The notes: generated by a model not told the origin, from the sequence alone. Positions 1 through 8,272 are shown, counted from the stretch's first letter. The stretch: DNA of 64,000 bases from Alkalihalobacillus bogoriensis ATCC BAA-922 (GCF_000621445.1 NZ_JHYI01000018.1:62001-126000); one strand, 5' to 3'. Translations and numbers: made by a program.

Positions 1-1
1 T

Positions 2-601
2 CCTATCGCTGGTCCTGGGCTTGATGTCATTGTAAAAGAATCCTTCACGTACCAAACGATTTACTTTGAATTTATACTATTGGCTTTATTTTTCACATCG
101 ACTCGAACGGAGAAAAATTTTCGGATGGCCTCCTTATTTGGCCTTGCTTTCGTCGTTATGGAAATGGCTGTAACTTATGCATACTTTGTTATGATGTTCG
201 ATTATCCATCAGTAAGGGAAATTGCATATCCTTTTCAACAGCTAACGAGAATGTTAGAGGTTGGAACGATCATTACTAGTTACGAAGGGCTTTTCCTTGG
301 TTTTTGGATTATTACATGTGTTCTTCGCTTCGCCCTTTATCTATTGTTTTCAGTCAAAATTGTTGCTTATATGTTTAACATTCAAGATTATAAGCCTTTA
401 TTACTTCCTCTTGCGACTTTAACTTTATTAATTGGACTACTACCAGAAAACCCGACAGATACAACGTATTTTTTACGAGACATCATTCTTCTGCAATTTA
501 TCTGGCAATTTATAATGGGATTGCCGATTATTTTATGGATTGTTTCAAAGGCAAAGGGGTATTTTCATGCGAAAAATCATTCTAACCTTACTATTAAGTA
601 G
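2..601 (+). CDS. Spore germinant receptor B subunit, GerAB family permease (5' truncated)
   Basis: The frame is open to the first bases of the window, so the start lies upstream; a TTG at 80 is only internal. About 200 C-terminal residues of a family usually near 360 residues are present. The protein is very hydrophobic, with about five membrane segments. This is the integral membrane B subunit of a nutrient germinant receptor in the spore inner membrane, related to amino acid permeases. The identification rests mainly on the following gene, a clear GerAC lipoprotein whose start overlaps this gene by 35 bp, and on the small D-subunit gene after that. The germinant cannot be told from sequence. 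Confidence 0.85.
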   Translation, partial: PIAGPGLDVIVKESFTYQTIYFEFILLALFFTSTRTEKNFRMASLFGLAFVVMEMAVTYAYFVMMFDYPSVREIAYPFQQLTRMLEVGTIITSYEGLFLGFWIITCVLRFALYLLFSVKIVAYMFNIQDYKPLLLPLATLTLLIGLLPENPTDTTYFLRDIILLQFIWQFIMGLPIILWIVSKAKGYFHAKNHSNLTIK

Positions 602-1784
602 TGTTATATTAATGGGCTGCTGGGATCGACAGGACCTTGAAGAATTCGGATATATTGTTGCAATGGGAATTGACTTAAACGATGATAACGAGCATATGGA
701 TGTTACATTTCAAATCGCAAACCCTGAAGCTGGTGAGACTCAAACAGCAGGTGCAACAGATGAACCCCCATCAGAAATTATTACGATTACTGCTCCTGAT
801 TTTATCGTCGCTCGTGATATGGTGAATTCCTTCATTTCAAGAGAAGTAGTGTTTACACACATGAAAGTATTAGTTGTCAGTGAAGAATTAGCACGTTCAG
901 ACCAACTAGTTGATTTTATTAAGCCTTCTATACGGGACCGAGAATTTGACCGAAGATTAACTTTTATTGTTTCTAAAGAAAAAGCTTCTTCATTTCTTCG
1001 AGCTAATAACCCAACTTTAGAAACAAGACCACATAAATACTTTGAGATGATGAAAGACCGATGGAAAGAAAGTGGCTTCATACCAGAAGCAACGATGCAT
1101 GACTTTTTGCACCGACTTGAAGAGGATCAGGGACTTTTCCTAGCTATTTATAGTACATCAGAAAAAGAAGAGGGGACTGATGGCAACGAAGCTCGCTTTA
1201 AAGCTGGAGAAATTAATAAAGAAGGTGGAAACCCTGTTCAATCTTACGGAGCAGCCGTCATCAAAAAAGGAAAGATGATTGATTCAATTACCGCAGAAGA
1301 AACGAGACTTTCTCTTATGCTCAGACCTTATATTGAAGTTGGTTCTATGATTGCCACTTTTCAAGATCCAAATGAAGAGGATAAACATATTACTGTCCGA
1401 ATCTTAAATGAAAAATCTCCTGAAATATCTATAAATACCGACCAAGATAATCCTATTATTGAAGTTATCCTCCCCATTCGTTTAGAGGTTTTGGCTATAA
1501 AAAGTGAGATCGATTATATTCAAGATTTACGAAAACAAGAGGAACTCAAAAACAGTATTGAAAATCAAATTAAAATTTCTGCTGACCATTTTATAAAGAA
1601 AACACAAGAACAATTTAAAGCTGACCCATTCCACTGGTCATTAATTGCTAGAAAGAATTTTTTTACGATACAACAATATTCAAATTATGATTGGATGAGT
1701 AAATATCCAAGTGCAGAGGTAAATGTCTCAGTGGAAGTCAATATTAAGGGCTTTGGAAAACAGTTAAGTCCTCTAAATAAATAG
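567..1784 (+). CDS. Spore germinant receptor C subunit, GerAC family lipoprotein
   Basis: A 405-residue Ger(x)C protein. The ATG at 567 is preceded by AAAGGGG at good spacing; an upstream in-frame start at 540 would add nine residues before the signal peptide. The N-terminus is a lipoprotein signal (MRKIILTLLLSSVILMGC), with Cys19 as the lipidation site, followed by the family's usual WDRQDLEEFGY segment. GerAC proteins sit on the outer face of the spore inner membrane as part of the receptor with the A and B subunits. The gene overlaps the B-subunit gene by 35 bp and is followed 20 bp later by the small D-subunit gene. It would be expected to be forespore-expressed (sigma-G); that promoter is outside the window. 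Confidence 0.93.
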   Translation: MRKIILTLLLSSVILMGCWDRQDLEEFGYIVAMGIDLNDDNEHMDVTFQIANPEAGETQTAGATDEPPSEIITITAPDFIVARDMVNSFISREVVFTHMKVLVVSEELARSDQLVDFIKPSIRDREFDRRLTFIVSKEKASSFLRANNPTLETRPHKYFEMMKDRWKESGFIPEATMHDFLHRLEEDQGLFLAIYSTSEKEEGTDGNEARFKAGEINKEGGNPVQSYGAAVIKKGKMIDSITAEETRLSLMLRPYIEVGSMIATFQDPNEEDKHITVRILNEKSPEISINTDQDNPIIEVILPIRLEVLAIKSEIDYIQDLRKQEELKNSIENQIKISADHFIKKTQEQFKADPFHWSLIARKNFFTIQQYSNYDWMSKYPSAEVNVSVEVNIKGFGKQLSPLNK

Positions 1785-1804
1785 ATAAGGAAAGGACAAA
1801 AAAA

Positions 1805-1969
1805 ATGTATTGGATTTTACTACTCATATGTATTTTCACCAGTTACTATACGGTGATGTACTCGTTATGGTTACGTAAACATCATAAAGGAATAGGGGCT
1901 GTACTATTCTTATATGTCCTCATCATCCCTATACTAACATTACCTATATGGCTTTATACGAATAGATAA
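1805..1969 (+). CDS. Small two-helix germinant receptor D subunit
   Basis: A 54-residue protein starting MYWILLLICIFTSYY and ending PIWLYTNR. It has two hydrophobic segments (about residues 2-19 and 30-48) joined by a short basic loop (LRKHHKG). The ATG follows AAGGAAAGGA by about 8 nt. Many ger operons carry an extra gene for a hydrophobic protein under 75 residues with two predicted membrane segments, the D subunit, which modulates receptor activity. Position (20 bp after the C subunit, same strand), size and topology all fit. It is shorter than common ORF cut-offs and easily missed. Confidence 0.8.
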   Translation: MYWILLLICIFTSYYTVMYSLWLRKHHKGIGAVLFLYVLIIPILTLPIWLYTNR

Positions 1970-2090
1970 TTATCTTTTATTAAATCTTCAGATCGAGCCA
2001 ATCCTCTCATTCTTATTTTGCTTTTAAAATCATACGTTTAAGGGAATAAAGCTTATAAATAAAAAAGACAATGTTTGAGGAGATGGTGAG

Positions 2091-3449
2091 ATGACAAAGC
2101 TTCCAGCTGGTCCAGCGCGACTTCCGTTTGCCGGGAACTTACTTCAATTCGGAAAAGACCCTTTACAGTTTGTAACAGAGTGCGTGGAGAAATACGACAA
2201 TGTCATTCGTCTGAAAGTTGAGCAAAACCGTGACACATTTTTATTAACCGATCCAAAAGACATTGATTTTGTATTAAAAAATACAAATAAACTTTTTACA
2301 AAAGGCTACTATCGTGATCCTATCTTACATTTAGTGTTAGGAAATGGTCTTGTGACAAGTGAAGGTGATTTTTGGAAAAAACAACGACGTTTGACTCAAC
2401 CTTTGTTTAGAATGGACGAAATTAAAACCTATACAGAGACAATGAGTGACCATGCGCAACAAATGGTGCATGCGTGGGAAAATGGTGAAATTGACATCCA
2501 TGCAGAACTAATGGCTGTAACTATGCGTATTGTCGCCAAAACTTTGTTTGACTATGACACAAATGATCATGATGATAGCAACGAAATTAGCGAGTCGATG
2601 GAAACCGTTCAAAACGAATATAACAAACAAATGACAAGTGTTACAAAAATGGTCCTAGGTCTGCTGAAGCTCAGCCATGTAAAAACAGCTGGGGACAAAC
2701 GACTACAAGAAGCTGTAAATCGTCTTGATCAAACGATTTATGAAATGATTGAACATCGTCGCCAAACTAATTTAGATGGACGCCATGATTTACTTTCCAT
2801 TTTGATGAATGTAGAAGAGAATGGTGACCGCATGACAAACGAACAGCTACGGGATGAAATGATGACGTTTTTCCTAGCTGGTCATGAAACTACTGCTAAC
2901 ACATTAACATGGGCCTTTTACTTATTAGGACAACATCCAGATATTCTAGAACAGCTTCGTAAAGAAGTAAAGGAAAAAGTCGGAGATGCGCCACTTTCAA
3001 TGGAAAACATTAGTGAACTTTCCTATATGGATAATGTGTTAAAAGAAGTGATGAGACTTTATCCAGCAGTATGGTGGATTTCTCGCGGGCCAATGCAAGA
3101 TGTTGAATTAAATGGGTATCACATTCCAAAAGGAACTGATTTAGCATTAAGCCAATGGGCGATGCACCGGCACCCTGATTATTTTGACAATCCCCATTCC
3201 TTCGAACCTGACCGTTGGGAAGGTGATTTTGAAAAATCATTGCCGAACACCGTTTACTTTCCCTTTGGTGGTGGTCCTCGCATTTGTATCGGAAATCACT
3301 TTGCATTAACCGAAGCAAAAATTATTTTAGGAACAATCGTTCAGCAGTTTGATGTGTCGCTATCATCAAAAGAAGAAGTTCAAATTGAACCTGCGATTAC
3401 ATTACGACCGAAAAATGGTGTAAAGGTGAAGATTACAAGGTTATCATAA
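2091..3449 (+). CDS. Cytochrome P450
   Basis: A 452-residue haem-thiolate monooxygenase. Visible hallmarks are the I-helix oxygen-binding motif AGHETT (about residues 263-268), the K-helix ExxR (E319-VM-R322), and the haem-binding loop FGGGPRICIG with the axial Cys399. There is no signal peptide and no fused reductase, so it would depend on separate redox partners, none of which are nearby. The ATG follows GAGGAGATGGTGAG. The sequence resembles the CYP4/CYP102-like fatty-acid hydroxylase type found in Bacillus, but the substrate is not deducible. It appears monocistronic, with a hairpin starting five bases after the stop. Confidence 0.93.
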   Translation: MTKLPAGPARLPFAGNLLQFGKDPLQFVTECVEKYDNVIRLKVEQNRDTFLLTDPKDIDFVLKNTNKLFTKGYYRDPILHLVLGNGLVTSEGDFWKKQRRLTQPLFRMDEIKTYTETMSDHAQQMVHAWENGEIDIHAELMAVTMRIVAKTLFDYDTNDHDDSNEISESMETVQNEYNKQMTSVTKMVLGLLKLSHVKTAGDKRLQEAVNRLDQTIYEMIEHRRQTNLDGRHDLLSILMNVEENGDRMTNEQLRDEMMTFFLAGHETTANTLTWAFYLLGQHPDILEQLRKEVKEKVGDAPLSMENISELSYMDNVLKEVMRLYPAVWWISRGPMQDVELNGYHIPKGTDLALSQWAMHRHPDYFDNPHSFEPDRWEGDFEKSLPNTVYFPFGGGPRICIGNHFALTEAKIILGTIVQQFDVSLSSKEEVQIEPAITLRPKNGVKVKITRLS

Positions 3450-3452
3450 AAA

Positions 3453-3490
3453 AAACCGAGAAGCTCTTGTAAAATGAGCTTCTCGGTTTC
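3453..3490. terminator. Hairpin terminator after the P450 gene
   Basis: A perfect 12-bp stem (ACCGAGAAGCTC at 3455-3466 with GAGCTTCTCGGT at 3476-3487) and a 9-nt loop, just after the P450 stop. The uridine tract is weak on the + strand (TTTC), while the - strand copy has eight Ts, so it can act in both directions. Confidence 0.75.
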
Positions 3491-3495
3491 TCGTT

Positions 3496-3674
3496 CGGAC
3501 ATTTGTTCCGTTATTTTAATCAAAACCGTTGATTTTCCAATGCTATCGGACATACGTTCCGTTATATCAACACATTATCATGGTTTCGCCTGATTTTTTG
3601 GCTAGTAACGGAACTAGTGTCCGATAGCAATCTCTAATGCTCATAATTCAAGCTAATAACGGAACCACCGTCCG
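3496..3674. repeat. Family A four-motif palindromic repeat, copy 1
   Basis: Two forward 19-bp motifs CGGACATTTGTTCCGTTAT (3496-3514) and CGGACATACGTTCCGTTAT (3547-3565) are followed by two inverted motifs GTAACGGAACTAGTGTCCG (3605-3623) and ATAACGGAACCACCGTCCG (3656-3674). Motif starts are 51, 58 and 51 bp apart. The same geometry recurs at 18235, 25461 and 26928. The spacers (32, 39, 32 bp) are not conserved in sequence. This copy lies in the gap between the convergent P450 and small membrane protein genes. Confidence 0.85.
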
Positions 3675-3708
3675 ATACGAGCTTCCTTAGCAATGTCCTA
3701 TCTACACC

Positions 3709-4179
3709 TTACATCAGTGGGGCCGAAAATATTATAATTGCTACGATAAAGAAGAATACAGGGAGGACTGCATTCCCAACTAGCCCAAGAATCGAATATA
3801 ATCTTTTATAATTCGCATTGCATACACCAATTATCCCTAAAATTAATCCAGCTAAGTAACCCACCCCTAAAACAAAGGCAAGGATAACTGATAATCCAAA
3901 TTTCAAATCGGCCGCTCCAAATGTATCAGCTTGTTCTTGTGTGACTCCGTCGATAACAAGCATGTCTGTTAACTGATCATATGTATATGGAGTTTCTTCA
4001 GACAATGCAACATAATCGCCAACAGCTGACACCAACAATATTATAGAGAGCACTGAACCTAAAAACATAACCCCCGCTAGAATCGTAGAAATGATCCCTA
4101 AAACTGAATGTTTCTTTTCTGCTACTTCTTGCCATTCCGTATGATACGGTCCTCTTGGTGTTTGATAATCTTCGTTCAT
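3709..4179 (-). CDS. Small integral membrane protein, DUF4190-like (tandem paralog 1)
   Basis: A 156-residue protein with a hydrophilic N-terminus (NEDYQTPRGPYHTEWQEV), then three or four membrane segments separated by a polar stretch (about residues 60-85). The middle membrane part (YLAGLILGIIGVC) resembles DUF4190-type proteins. The start is the ATG at 4179, which follows AAGGAGAGGG and gives the same length as its neighbour at 4723-5193; an in-frame ATG at 4215 would add 12 residues but lacks that support. The two proteins are clearly paralogs and share upstream promoter sequence, showing a tandem duplication of about 1 kb. Function unknown. Confidence 0.8.
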   Translation of the reverse strand: MNEDYQTPRGPYHTEWQEVAEKKHSVLGIISTILAGVMFLGSVLSIILLVSAVGDYVALSEETPYTYDQLTDMLVIDGVTQEQADTFGAADLKFGLSVILAFVLGVGYLAGLILGIIGVCNANYKRLYSILGLVGNAVLPVFFFIVAIIIFSAPLM

Positions 4180-4288
4180 TTTTCCCTCTCCTTGTCGTGT
4201 CTGAATTTCATTCACATCTGCATTTCTATTTTATTAAAAAAAATGAAAAAACATTAATCGTTTTTTTTTTTGAAATAAGTCCTTTGAC

Positions 4289-4317
4289 ATTATAGCGCTC
4301 TTGTTTGGAAAAGTGAA
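4289..4317 (-). promoter_or_regulatory. Predicted promoter of membrane protein paralog 1
   Basis: Read on the minus strand: TTCACT (4312-4317), a 17-bp spacer, then TATAAT (4289-4294). The same arrangement is preserved upstream of paralog 2. Conservation across the duplication supports a real sigma-A-type promoter. It lies about 110 bp upstream of the start codon. Confidence 0.6.
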
Positions 4318-4399
4318 TATTTTTCCACAAAAACACTGGTTTATATTGAGTGACTTTAGGAAGATTTCCTATTTTTTAATAATTCATTTTCATCGTGCT

Positions 4400-4474
4400 C
4401 AGTCATGCGTTCGTTATATCAACGCATTTTCAAGGTTTCGCTTGAATTATGGATAATAACGGGCCCATACAGGG
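4400..4474. repeat. Decayed partial family A repeat
   Basis: Only the inner two motifs remain, both degenerate: CAGTCATGCGTTCGTTAT (4400-4417) and ATAACGGGCCCATACAGGG (4456-4474). The spacer (TATCAACGCATTTTCAAGG and onward) is similar to that of copy 1, so this piece probably descends from the same duplication that produced the two membrane protein genes. The rest of 4475-4722 shows nothing I can name. Confidence 0.55.
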
Positions 4475-4722
4475 TCTCTATTAACTCTTAAATATATTAA
4501 TTCACATACACATTTCAACAATTCATTAGATTTTCATGTAAAAAATGGATACATTTTTTACATATTCCACTTGGAAACTTGTGTTTTCGAGATGCCTGTA
4601 TGCATTTTGAAAAATGCACAATTTATAGGTAACCTCCCAGTCTCCGTAGCATCCTCAAATGCTTCAAGCAAATAATCGGAAAAATGTCTGATACTTCTTC
4701 CTTAGTTACACTACCCTTTAAC

Positions 4723-5193
4723 TTACATCAATGGGGCAAAAAAATTATTATATGCTACGATAAAAAACAAAATAGGAAGAACTACATTTACTACTAGCCC
4801 GATAATCGGATATATTTTTTTATGCTCTCTTTTACATACACCAATAATCCCCAAAACTAACCCAGCTAAATATCCGAATCCTAAAAGAAAAGCAAAGAAC
4901 ACTGAAAATCCAAATTTCATATCGGCCATTTCAAACATTTCCACTTGTTCCTGAGTAATTCCATCCAATAAAACCATGTTTATTATCTCCTCATAAGAAT
5001 ATGAAGTTTCTTCAGACAATGTAACATAATCTCCAACTGCTGATGTTAGTAATCCTAGAGCGATCAATGAACCAAATAACATAAACCCTGCTAGACTCGT
5101 CGAAAGGATTCCTAAAACAGAATGCTTCTTTTCTTCTACTTCTTGCCATTCCGTACGATATGGCTCTCGTGGTGTTTCATAACCTTCGTTCAT
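4723..5193 (-). CDS. Small integral membrane protein, DUF4190-like (tandem paralog 2)
   Basis: A 156-residue paralog of the protein at 3709-4179, with the same N-terminal pattern (NEGYETPREPYRTEWQEV), the same membrane segments and the same end (FFAPLM). AAGGAG sits about 15 nt before the ATG, a looser spacing than in paralog 1. Its upstream region carries the same promoter core. The two copies have diverged through much of the acidic extracytoplasmic loop (about residues 55-90), which may matter if the loop binds a ligand. Function unknown. Confidence 0.78.
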   Translation of the reverse strand: MNEGYETPREPYRTEWQEVEEKKHSVLGILSTSLAGFMLFGSLIALGLLTSAVGDYVTLSEETSYSYEEIINMVLLDGITQEQVEMFEMADMKFGFSVFFAFLLGFGYLAGLVLGIIGVCKREHKKIYPIIGLVVNVVLPILFFIVAYNNFFAPLM

Positions 5194-5302
5194 TTTTGCT
5201 TATTCATCTCCTTATCATGTCTAAAATATCATTCAAATCCACATGCTTACTTTATTTTTTTAAAACTTTAATCATTCCTATAATGGAAATAAGTCCTTTG
5301 AC

Positions 5303-5331
5303 ATTATAGCGCTCTTGTTGGCAAAAGTGAA
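5303..5331 (-). promoter_or_regulatory. Predicted promoter of membrane protein paralog 2
   Basis: Minus-strand TTCACT (5326-5331), 17 bp, TATAAT (5303-5308). It is matched almost base for base with the region upstream of paralog 1 (4275-4378). A single family A motif, CGGACATTCGTTCGGTTAA, lies further upstream at 5395-5413. Confidence 0.6.
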
Positions 5332-5497
5332 TATTTTCACACAAAAACACTGCTTTATATTGAGTGGTATTCAGGAAATTTTACCTATTCAGGTCGGACA
5401 TTCGTTCGGTTAACTTGGGAAATCCAGTAAAAATGATTTATTTCCTTAAATATAAACAACAAAATGTCCAATATATTCACCCCCGTCCAATCCAACT

Positions 5498-5535
5498 CAA
5501 AAACCACACGTCTAGGAGTCTAGGACGTGTGGCTC
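5498..5535 (-). terminator. Terminator of the VWA gene
   Basis: Stem CCACACGTC (5503-5511) with GACGTGTGG (5524-5532). On the minus strand it is followed by TTTTTGAG. It lies 18 bases after the stop codon of the VWA gene. Confidence 0.75.
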
Positions 5536-5550
5536 TCTTCTTTTTGCACC

Positions 5551-6135
5551 TTACTTAAACTGTCTTCTCCGCACCAATTCTTCACTAACTTGACTATACA
5601 TTTTTTCAACACCTGAACTTGTCGCATCGAAGATTATCGCATCCTCTACGCTTATTCCTAAGCTAGTCGCCTCTTTGGCAACATCAAGATTAGCTCCAAT
5701 GAATAAAAACTCCCATTGATGTTTGTCTTCGTGTTTTTTGATTAATTTTTTTACCTTTTTATAGGAATATTCCTGGCTCGCATTTTCATAGCCATCTGTT
5801 GTAATAACAAATAAAACTTTATTTGGACGGTTTTCTTTTTCTGTATTGTTTATTCTTGTGGAAACGGTTGTAATTGTTCTACCGATGGCATCTAGTAAAG
5901 CGGTACTACCTCTAACAAAGTAATTGTCTTTTGTTAATACTGCCGTGTCTGCTTCCACTCCATCCCATAGCATTTCATAATTATTGTCAAAAAGAACGGC
6001 TGTTACAACGGTTCTTCCTTCTTCTTCGCTTTGTTTTTTTACTAATGTATTAAATCCACCTATCGTATCTTCTTCTAACCCTGACATTGACCCACTTCGG
6101 TCAAGTAAAAAAATGATTTCTGTCGTTTGATTCAT
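5551..6135 (-). CDS. von Willebrand factor A domain protein
   Basis: A single VWA domain of 194 residues with a complete metal-ion-dependent adhesion site: D12-x-S14-x-S16 in LLDRSGSMSG, a threonine in RGSTALLD and an aspartate in TTDGYEN. No signal peptide or membrane segment, so cytoplasmic. The start is ambiguous: MKMNQ at 6141 lies against the AAAGGGTG ribosome binding site, while the ATG at 6135 has normal spacing and is preferred. It is divergent from the HTH-like gene at 6227. To my knowledge, VWA proteins of this type occur beside macro-domain genes whose C-terminus resembles that neighbour. Likely an intracellular stress or ADP-ribose-related function, but this is inference. Confidence 0.8.
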   Translation of the reverse strand: MNQTTEIIFLLDRSGSMSGLEEDTIGGFNTLVKKQSEEEGRTVVTAVLFDNNYEMLWDGVEADTAVLTKDNYFVRGSTALLDAIGRTITTVSTRINNTEKENRPNKVLFVITTDGYENASQEYSYKKVKKLIKKHEDKHQWEFLFIGANLDVAKEATSLGISVEDAIIFDATSSGVEKMYSQVSEELVRRRQFK

Positions 6136-6192
6136 TTTCATCACCCTTTCGTTATTCATGGTATAATCATAACGAGAATGATGATGAAAATG

Positions 6193-6209
6193 GTCGCTTG
6201 AAAAGCGAC
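6193..6209. promoter_or_regulatory. Inverted repeat in the VWA/HTH divergent promoter, possible operator
   Basis: GTCGCTT-GAA-AAGCGAC, a perfect 7-bp inverted repeat between a TATAAT (6162-6167) and the GAGGTG ribosome binding site of the gene at 6227. It could be an operator for the encoded HTH-like protein or a leader hairpin. Confidence 0.4.
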
Positions 6210-6226
6210 ATTTTGAGGTGACTATT

Positions 6227-6712
6227 ATGCTTGATTCCACAGTACTTGAAGACATTCAATCGTATCTAGACTTACATCTTCAAATTAAATCGTTTGCACC
6301 GCTTGAATCTGAATTTATCGTTTCAGAAATGCTCAATACGACAGACTTAAAGTCGTTTATAAAAACAAAACGAAAACCTACACTAAAAAACGTTCTGTTT
6401 ACCTATATTGATAAAAAAGGAAAAACTGATGCTGAAATTTATAAAAAAGCTGGTCTTGACCGCAGACATTTTTCCAAAATAAAAAATGAACCTCGGTATC
6501 GTCCAAAGAAAAACACGATACTCACCTTAGCCATAGCACTTGAATTACAAATTGATGAAACAGAAGATTTATTAAATTCGGCTGGGTATTCACTGTCACA
6601 AAGTGAAACATTTGATTTAATTGTTCAATATTTTATCGAAAACAAAATGTATGACATTCTCCTTATTAATGAAGCATTGGATCATTTTGAAGAAAAGCTG
6701 TTAGTTGAATAA
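6227..6712 (+). CDS. HTH-like protein matching the C-terminal domain of macro-domain proteins
   Basis: A 161-residue cytoplasmic protein. The ATG at 6227 sits 6 nt after GAGGTG; the GTG at 6218 overlaps that site. Residues about 45-155 carry a compact helical domain with DAEIYKKAGLDRRHFSKIKN, KKNTILTLAIALEL, and a tail YFIENKMYDILLINEALDHF. I recognise this pattern from the C-terminal extension of many bacterial macro-domain (ADP-ribose-binding) proteins, where it looks like an XRE-type helix-turn-helix. Here it stands alone with no macro domain. It is divergent from a VWA gene, suggesting a reduced version of a VWA/macro module. DNA binding and any regulatory role are inference. Confidence 0.65.
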   Translation: MLDSTVLEDIQSYLDLHLQIKSFAPLESEFIVSEMLNTTDLKSFIKTKRKPTLKNVLFTYIDKKGKTDAEIYKKAGLDRRHFSKIKNEPRYRPKKNTILTLAIALELQIDETEDLLNSAGYSLSQSETFDLIVQYFIENKMYDILLINEALDHFEEKLLVE

Positions 6713-6806
6713 AGAAAAATGCGTGAGCGTCTTTTCTTTCAAGCGATGGGCGAAGACCTGCCTGCTTTTCTAGAATAAGCTTTCAAAACTTCACTGCTAT
6801 AACAAA
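6713..6806. repeat. Family B dispersed repeat, copy 1 (short form)
   Basis: Starts at the base after the stop codon of the HTH-like gene with AGAAAAATGCGTGAGCGTC and ends CTTCACTGCTATAACAAAA. It matches copies at 16206-16336 and 25660-25816 at both ends but lacks their central GC-rich hairpin. The gap is between convergent genes. Confidence 0.7.
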
Positions 6807-6820
6807 ATCTTTTTTATATG

Positions 6821-6866
6821 TAAAAAAAGCAAGCTTAATCTCCCTGCTTCTGATTAAACTCGCTTC
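6821..6866 (-). terminator. Terminator of the sulfatase operon
   Basis: Stem AAGCAAGCTTAATC (6827-6840) with GATTAAACTCGCTT (6852-6865), 12 of 14 pairs Watson-Crick and the rest G-U on the minus strand. The minus-strand copy is followed by seven Ts. It lies just after the sulfatase stop. Confidence 0.75.
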
Positions 6867-6876
6867 TCTTTTTTAG

Positions 6877-8271
6877 TTATCGTTCTTTTATTCGGTTTGC
6901 CATGTCATAATATTCCTTTGCGATTTGTGGATACTCTTCAATGATATTCTGTTCTTCATTTGGGTCTTCAAGTAAATTGTACAATTCATGGCTGTCATTA
7001 TAATTGAAAATGAGTTTGTAATTTTCATTTCGTATCATCCAACAATTTTCCCACTCACAATATTGATAGTCTTTATGGTGCCTTTCCTTCTCAACTAATA
7101 AAGGATAGAGCGACTTTCCATCTAGCTTATCTTGCTCATAGTAGACCCCTGCCATATCCAATATCGTTGGATAAAGGTCAACAAGTTCAACTAATCCTTC
7201 ATAAAGGGCACCATTCCAGGTTGTCGCTGTTGGGTCTGAAATAATGAGCGGTACTCTAATTGAACTTTCATACATCACTTGCTTTTGAAACAACCCATGA
7301 TCCCCTAACATTTCCCCATGATCGGATGTAAAAATGACAATTGTATTTTTATCTAAGTCTCTGTTCTTCAAACACTGCAACAGCTTCCCTACCCAATGAT
7401 CTAAATGAGTGATCATCCCTGCATAATGCTTTTTCACTTCAACCACATTATTATCTGTCATGCCTTTTAAATGCTTTTCTTGTCTTTTTTTTATCCAATC
7501 CGGTTTTCCTGTATTCTTCGCTTTTATTGAAGGTGGAAATATCGTTTCATCATACAATTCATAATAGGACATAGGAGCATCCCACGGATCATGAGGACTT
7601 AAAAAATTGACCGAACAAAACCATGGATATTCTGTTGATACATTATCAATAAATTCACATGCTTTTTGTCCAATAAACGCATCTGCCACATCATCTTCCT
7701 CAAGAACTGACGGGGCTGAATACCAAACAGGTTGCTTATCTCGATGTTGATAATCAACCATATACTCTTCTAATTTCCCTCGTTCAAATAAATAATGTTG
7801 ATACGAACCAACTAGTTCATGTTCATGAATAGGAAACGAGCCTGACCTTGACTTAGCAGAAGACATCTTCCCTTCCGTTTCAAATGGCATCGTATATCCT
7901 AAATGATAGTTTATCGGGGCATCCCCGTTTTTTCCGTATTGTTGATCTGGTTTGTGAAGCTCTAGCTTGCCTATCCCTGCCACCTGATAACCCGCTCTTC
8001 GTAATGCTTGCATATACGTTTTTTCATCTTTTGGAAAGTGAAAATGATTATTTAACACCCCTAATCGATGCGGATACTTTCCACTCATTACTGATGCACG
8101 ACTTGGTACACATGTTGGACTATTGCATATGGCTTGGGTAAATCGAATACCTTGTTTCGCTAACTTGTCAATGTTCGGAGTACGCACAGAGGAATTCTGT
8201 GCGCATCCGATTGAGTCTGCTCGTAATTGATCGAACATAATAAGTAGAATATTTGGTTGCTGCTTTTTCAT
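6877..8271 (-). CDS. Type I sulfatase (Cys-type, formylglycine-dependent)
   Basis: A 464-residue alkaline-phosphatase-fold sulfatase that would hydrolyse a sulfate ester. The N-terminal metal site is visible (NILLIMFDQLRADS, D14). The formylglycine signature is C54-V-P-S-R58 in a C-x-P-S-R context, and a second metal site is DHGEMLGDHG in the C-terminal half. There is no signal peptide, so the substrate must be imported first. It is the last gene of the permease/binding protein/PHP operon, 1 bp after the PHP gene. The maturase that converts Cys54 is encoded at 14644-15597 in the other arm of the locus. The substrate is unknown; a sulfated oligosaccharide is likely from context. Confidence 0.93.
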   Translation of the reverse strand: MKKQQPNILLIMFDQLRADSIGCAQNSSVRTPNIDKLAKQGIRFTQAICNSPTCVPSRASVMSGKYPHRLGVLNNHFHFPKDEKTYMQALRRAGYQVAGIGKLELHKPDQQYGKNGDAPINYHLGYTMPFETEGKMSSAKSRSGSFPIHEHELVGSYQHYLFERGKLEEYMVDYQHRDKQPVWYSAPSVLEEDDVADAFIGQKACEFIDNVSTEYPWFCSVNFLSPHDPWDAPMSYYELYDETIFPPSIKAKNTGKPDWIKKRQEKHLKGMTDNNVVEVKKHYAGMITHLDHWVGKLLQCLKNRDLDKNTIVIFTSDHGEMLGDHGLFQKQVMYESSIRVPLIISDPTATTWNGALYEGLVELVDLYPTILDMAGVYYEQDKLDGKSLYPLLVEKERHHKDYQYCEWENCWMIRNENYKLIFNYNDSHELYNLLEDPNEEQNIIEEYPQIAKEYYDMANRIKER

Positions 8272-8272
8272 T

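Noticed and set aside
740-1081. Minus-strand frame of 113 codons inside the gerAC gene
   Set aside because: Fully antisense to a well-supported gene, no ribosome binding site and no familiar product.
3010-3318. Minus-strand frame inside the P450 gene
   Set aside because: Shadow of the coding frame; the translated sequence has no family features.
3496-3674. CRISPR array
   Set aside because: Only four motifs, two of them inverted, 19 bp long with unequal spacers (32, 39, 32 bp); no cas genes in the window.
5364-5558. Plus-strand frame of 64 codons
   Set aside because: Runs through a promoter, a repeat motif and a terminator; no ribosome binding site.
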